A stretch of 34,778 nucleotides of DNA from Gammaproteobacteria bacterium (GTDB lineage: Bacteria; Pseudomonadota; Gammaproteobacteria; SZUA-140), in assembly GCA_015492435.1 (NCBI GenBank), contig WGFB01000022.1, forward strand, positions 1 to 34,778, in the 5' to 3' direction. The notes below the pieces were generated by a model that saw only the letters and a list, made by a program, of their open reading frames with translations, had not been told where the DNA came from and did not search any database. Shown here one piece after another: positions 34,165 to 34,778 of the stretch (within the stretch, counting starts at the first letter, position 1; each line of letters opens with the position of its first letter). The translations under genes were made by a program, and so were the position numbers.

Positions 34165-34778
34165 CTAGGAGAGTTCCCCTGCCTCCGTGCTCAGATTCGC
34201 AAGATCGAGGGGCGCGGGCAGGGGCTTGCCGTCGAAGATGATTTCACCGTCGCGCAGGCGCAGGCGGCCTTGCGCGAACCAGCGAATGACCAGGGGATAG
34301 AGGCGGTGTTCCAGGGGCTTGACGCGCGCCGCCAGGGTCTGCGGCGTGTCGTCGGGCCTGACCGGGATGCGCGCCTGGGCAATGACCGGGCCGGCGTCCA
34401 GGTCGGCGGTGACGAAATGGACGCTGGTGCCATGTTCCGCCACCCCCGCCTCGAGGGCGCGCTGGTGGGTATTGAGGCCGGTGAAGGCGGGCAGCAGGGA
34501 AGGGTGAATATTCAGCAGGCGTCCCGCATAGTGGGCCACGAAGGTGGGGGTGAGGATTCTCATGAAGCCGGCAAGCACCACCAGGTCCGGGTGGTAGCGG
34601 TCGATGAGCGCCCGCAGGGCGCGGTCATAGGCCTGGCGGTCGGGGAAATCACGGTGGCTCAGGGTTTTCGCCGGGATACCGGCGCGGGCCGCCCGCTCCA
34701 GGCCGGGGGCATCGGCCCGGTTGCTGATGACGGCGCGGAGGGTGGCGGGGAGTCCCCCCCTGGCGATGGCGTCCATGA
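34165..34778 (-). CDS. purN: Phosphoribosylglycinamide formyltransferase PurN (partial)
   Basis: The N-terminus lies beyond the right edge. The internal MDAIARGGLPATLRAVISNR near 34776 aligns a dozen or so residues into the family, after the missing GRGSNL loop, so that ATG is not the start. Visible motifs are LNIHPSLLPAFTGLNTHQRA with the catalytic Asn and His, and GTSVHFVTADLDAGPVIAQ with the catalytic aspartate. The enzyme transfers a formyl group from 10-formyl-THF to GAR in purine synthesis. About 204 residues are present of a normal 210-220. purM is often the upstream partner and may lie just outside the window. Confidence 0.95.
   Translation of the reverse strand, partial: MDAIARGGLPATLRAVISNRADAPGLERAARAGIPAKTLSHRDFPDRQAYDRALRALIDRYHPDLVVLAGFMRILTPTFVAHYAGRLLNIHPSLLPAFTGLNTHQRALEAGVAEHGTSVHFVTADLDAGPVIAQARIPVRPDDTPQTLAARVKPLEHRLYPLVIRWFAQGRLRLRDGEIIFDGKPLPAPLDLANLSTEAGELS

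Overview
This window looks like core chromosome from a GC-rich gammaproteobacterium, possibly an environmental respiratory or sulfur/iron-type lineage (for example Chromatiales-like). The evidence is gene order: rsxABCDGE-nth, metG divergent from apbC followed by dcd, rppH-ptsP, and pilT divergent from yggS-proC-yggT are all arrangements familiar from Gammaproteobacteria. I see no rRNA gene, complete insertion sequence, prophage or CRISPR array. The species cannot be fixed from sequence reading alone.

Layout. 1-1268 (minus): the C-truncated part of a polytopic membrane protein resembling GT39/ArnT-type glycosyltransferases, and a small SAM-dependent methyltransferase; both suggest the edge of a surface-polysaccharide region. 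1434-5030 (plus): an ECF sigma factor, its zinc-finger membrane anti-sigma factor, a highly charged exported protein, and a TPR plus outer-membrane beta-barrel protein behind its own extended -10 promoter and long leader. 5092-7860 (minus): rppH-ptsP. 8021-10443 (plus): a HAD-IB phosphatase followed by a FecCD-type permease and its ATPase, with no binding protein. 10459-13873: pilT (minus) divergent from yggS-proC-yggT (plus). 13930-16281 (plus): a 783-residue exported protein of about a dozen BNR/Ycf48-like repeats, a DUF11 domain and a GlyGly-CTERM-like tail. Next come a 161-bp palindromic element, a bifunctional aldolase/short-chain dehydrogenase (minus) and tRNA-Arg(CCT). 18653-19578 (minus) is an Omp85/D15-like gene broken by a single-base frameshift in a homopolymer. 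19727-21427 holds a small hypothetical gene, an M48 lipoprotein protease and a gamma-glutamylcyclotransferase-like gene.

The most interesting single gene is 21493-23013 (minus): an outer-membrane protein with one N-terminal CxxCH heme site fused to a predicted beta-barrel, the architecture of the Cyc2 porin-cytochrome family. It ends in a strong terminator and is divergent from a 49-residue membrane peptide. 23491-29837 (minus) is the complete rsxABCDGE (Rnf) operon with nth and a DUF1841 gene. 29945-34778 carries metG (minus), apbC and dcd (plus), and a purN fragment (minus) cut by the window end.

How the genes work together. Rnf/Rsx moves electrons between ferredoxin and NAD or to SoxR. 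The heme-barrel protein may add an outer-membrane electron route, but nothing else in the window links the two. The ECF sigma/anti-sigma pair probably controls the following envelope genes: sites upstream of the sigma and anti-sigma genes share a GAAC-N18-GT pattern. No clearly new multi-gene defence or mobile system is visible. The best leads are the heme-barrel/small-membrane-protein pair, the sigma-linked TPR-barrel locus, the C-terminally sorted repeat protein and the palindromic element.
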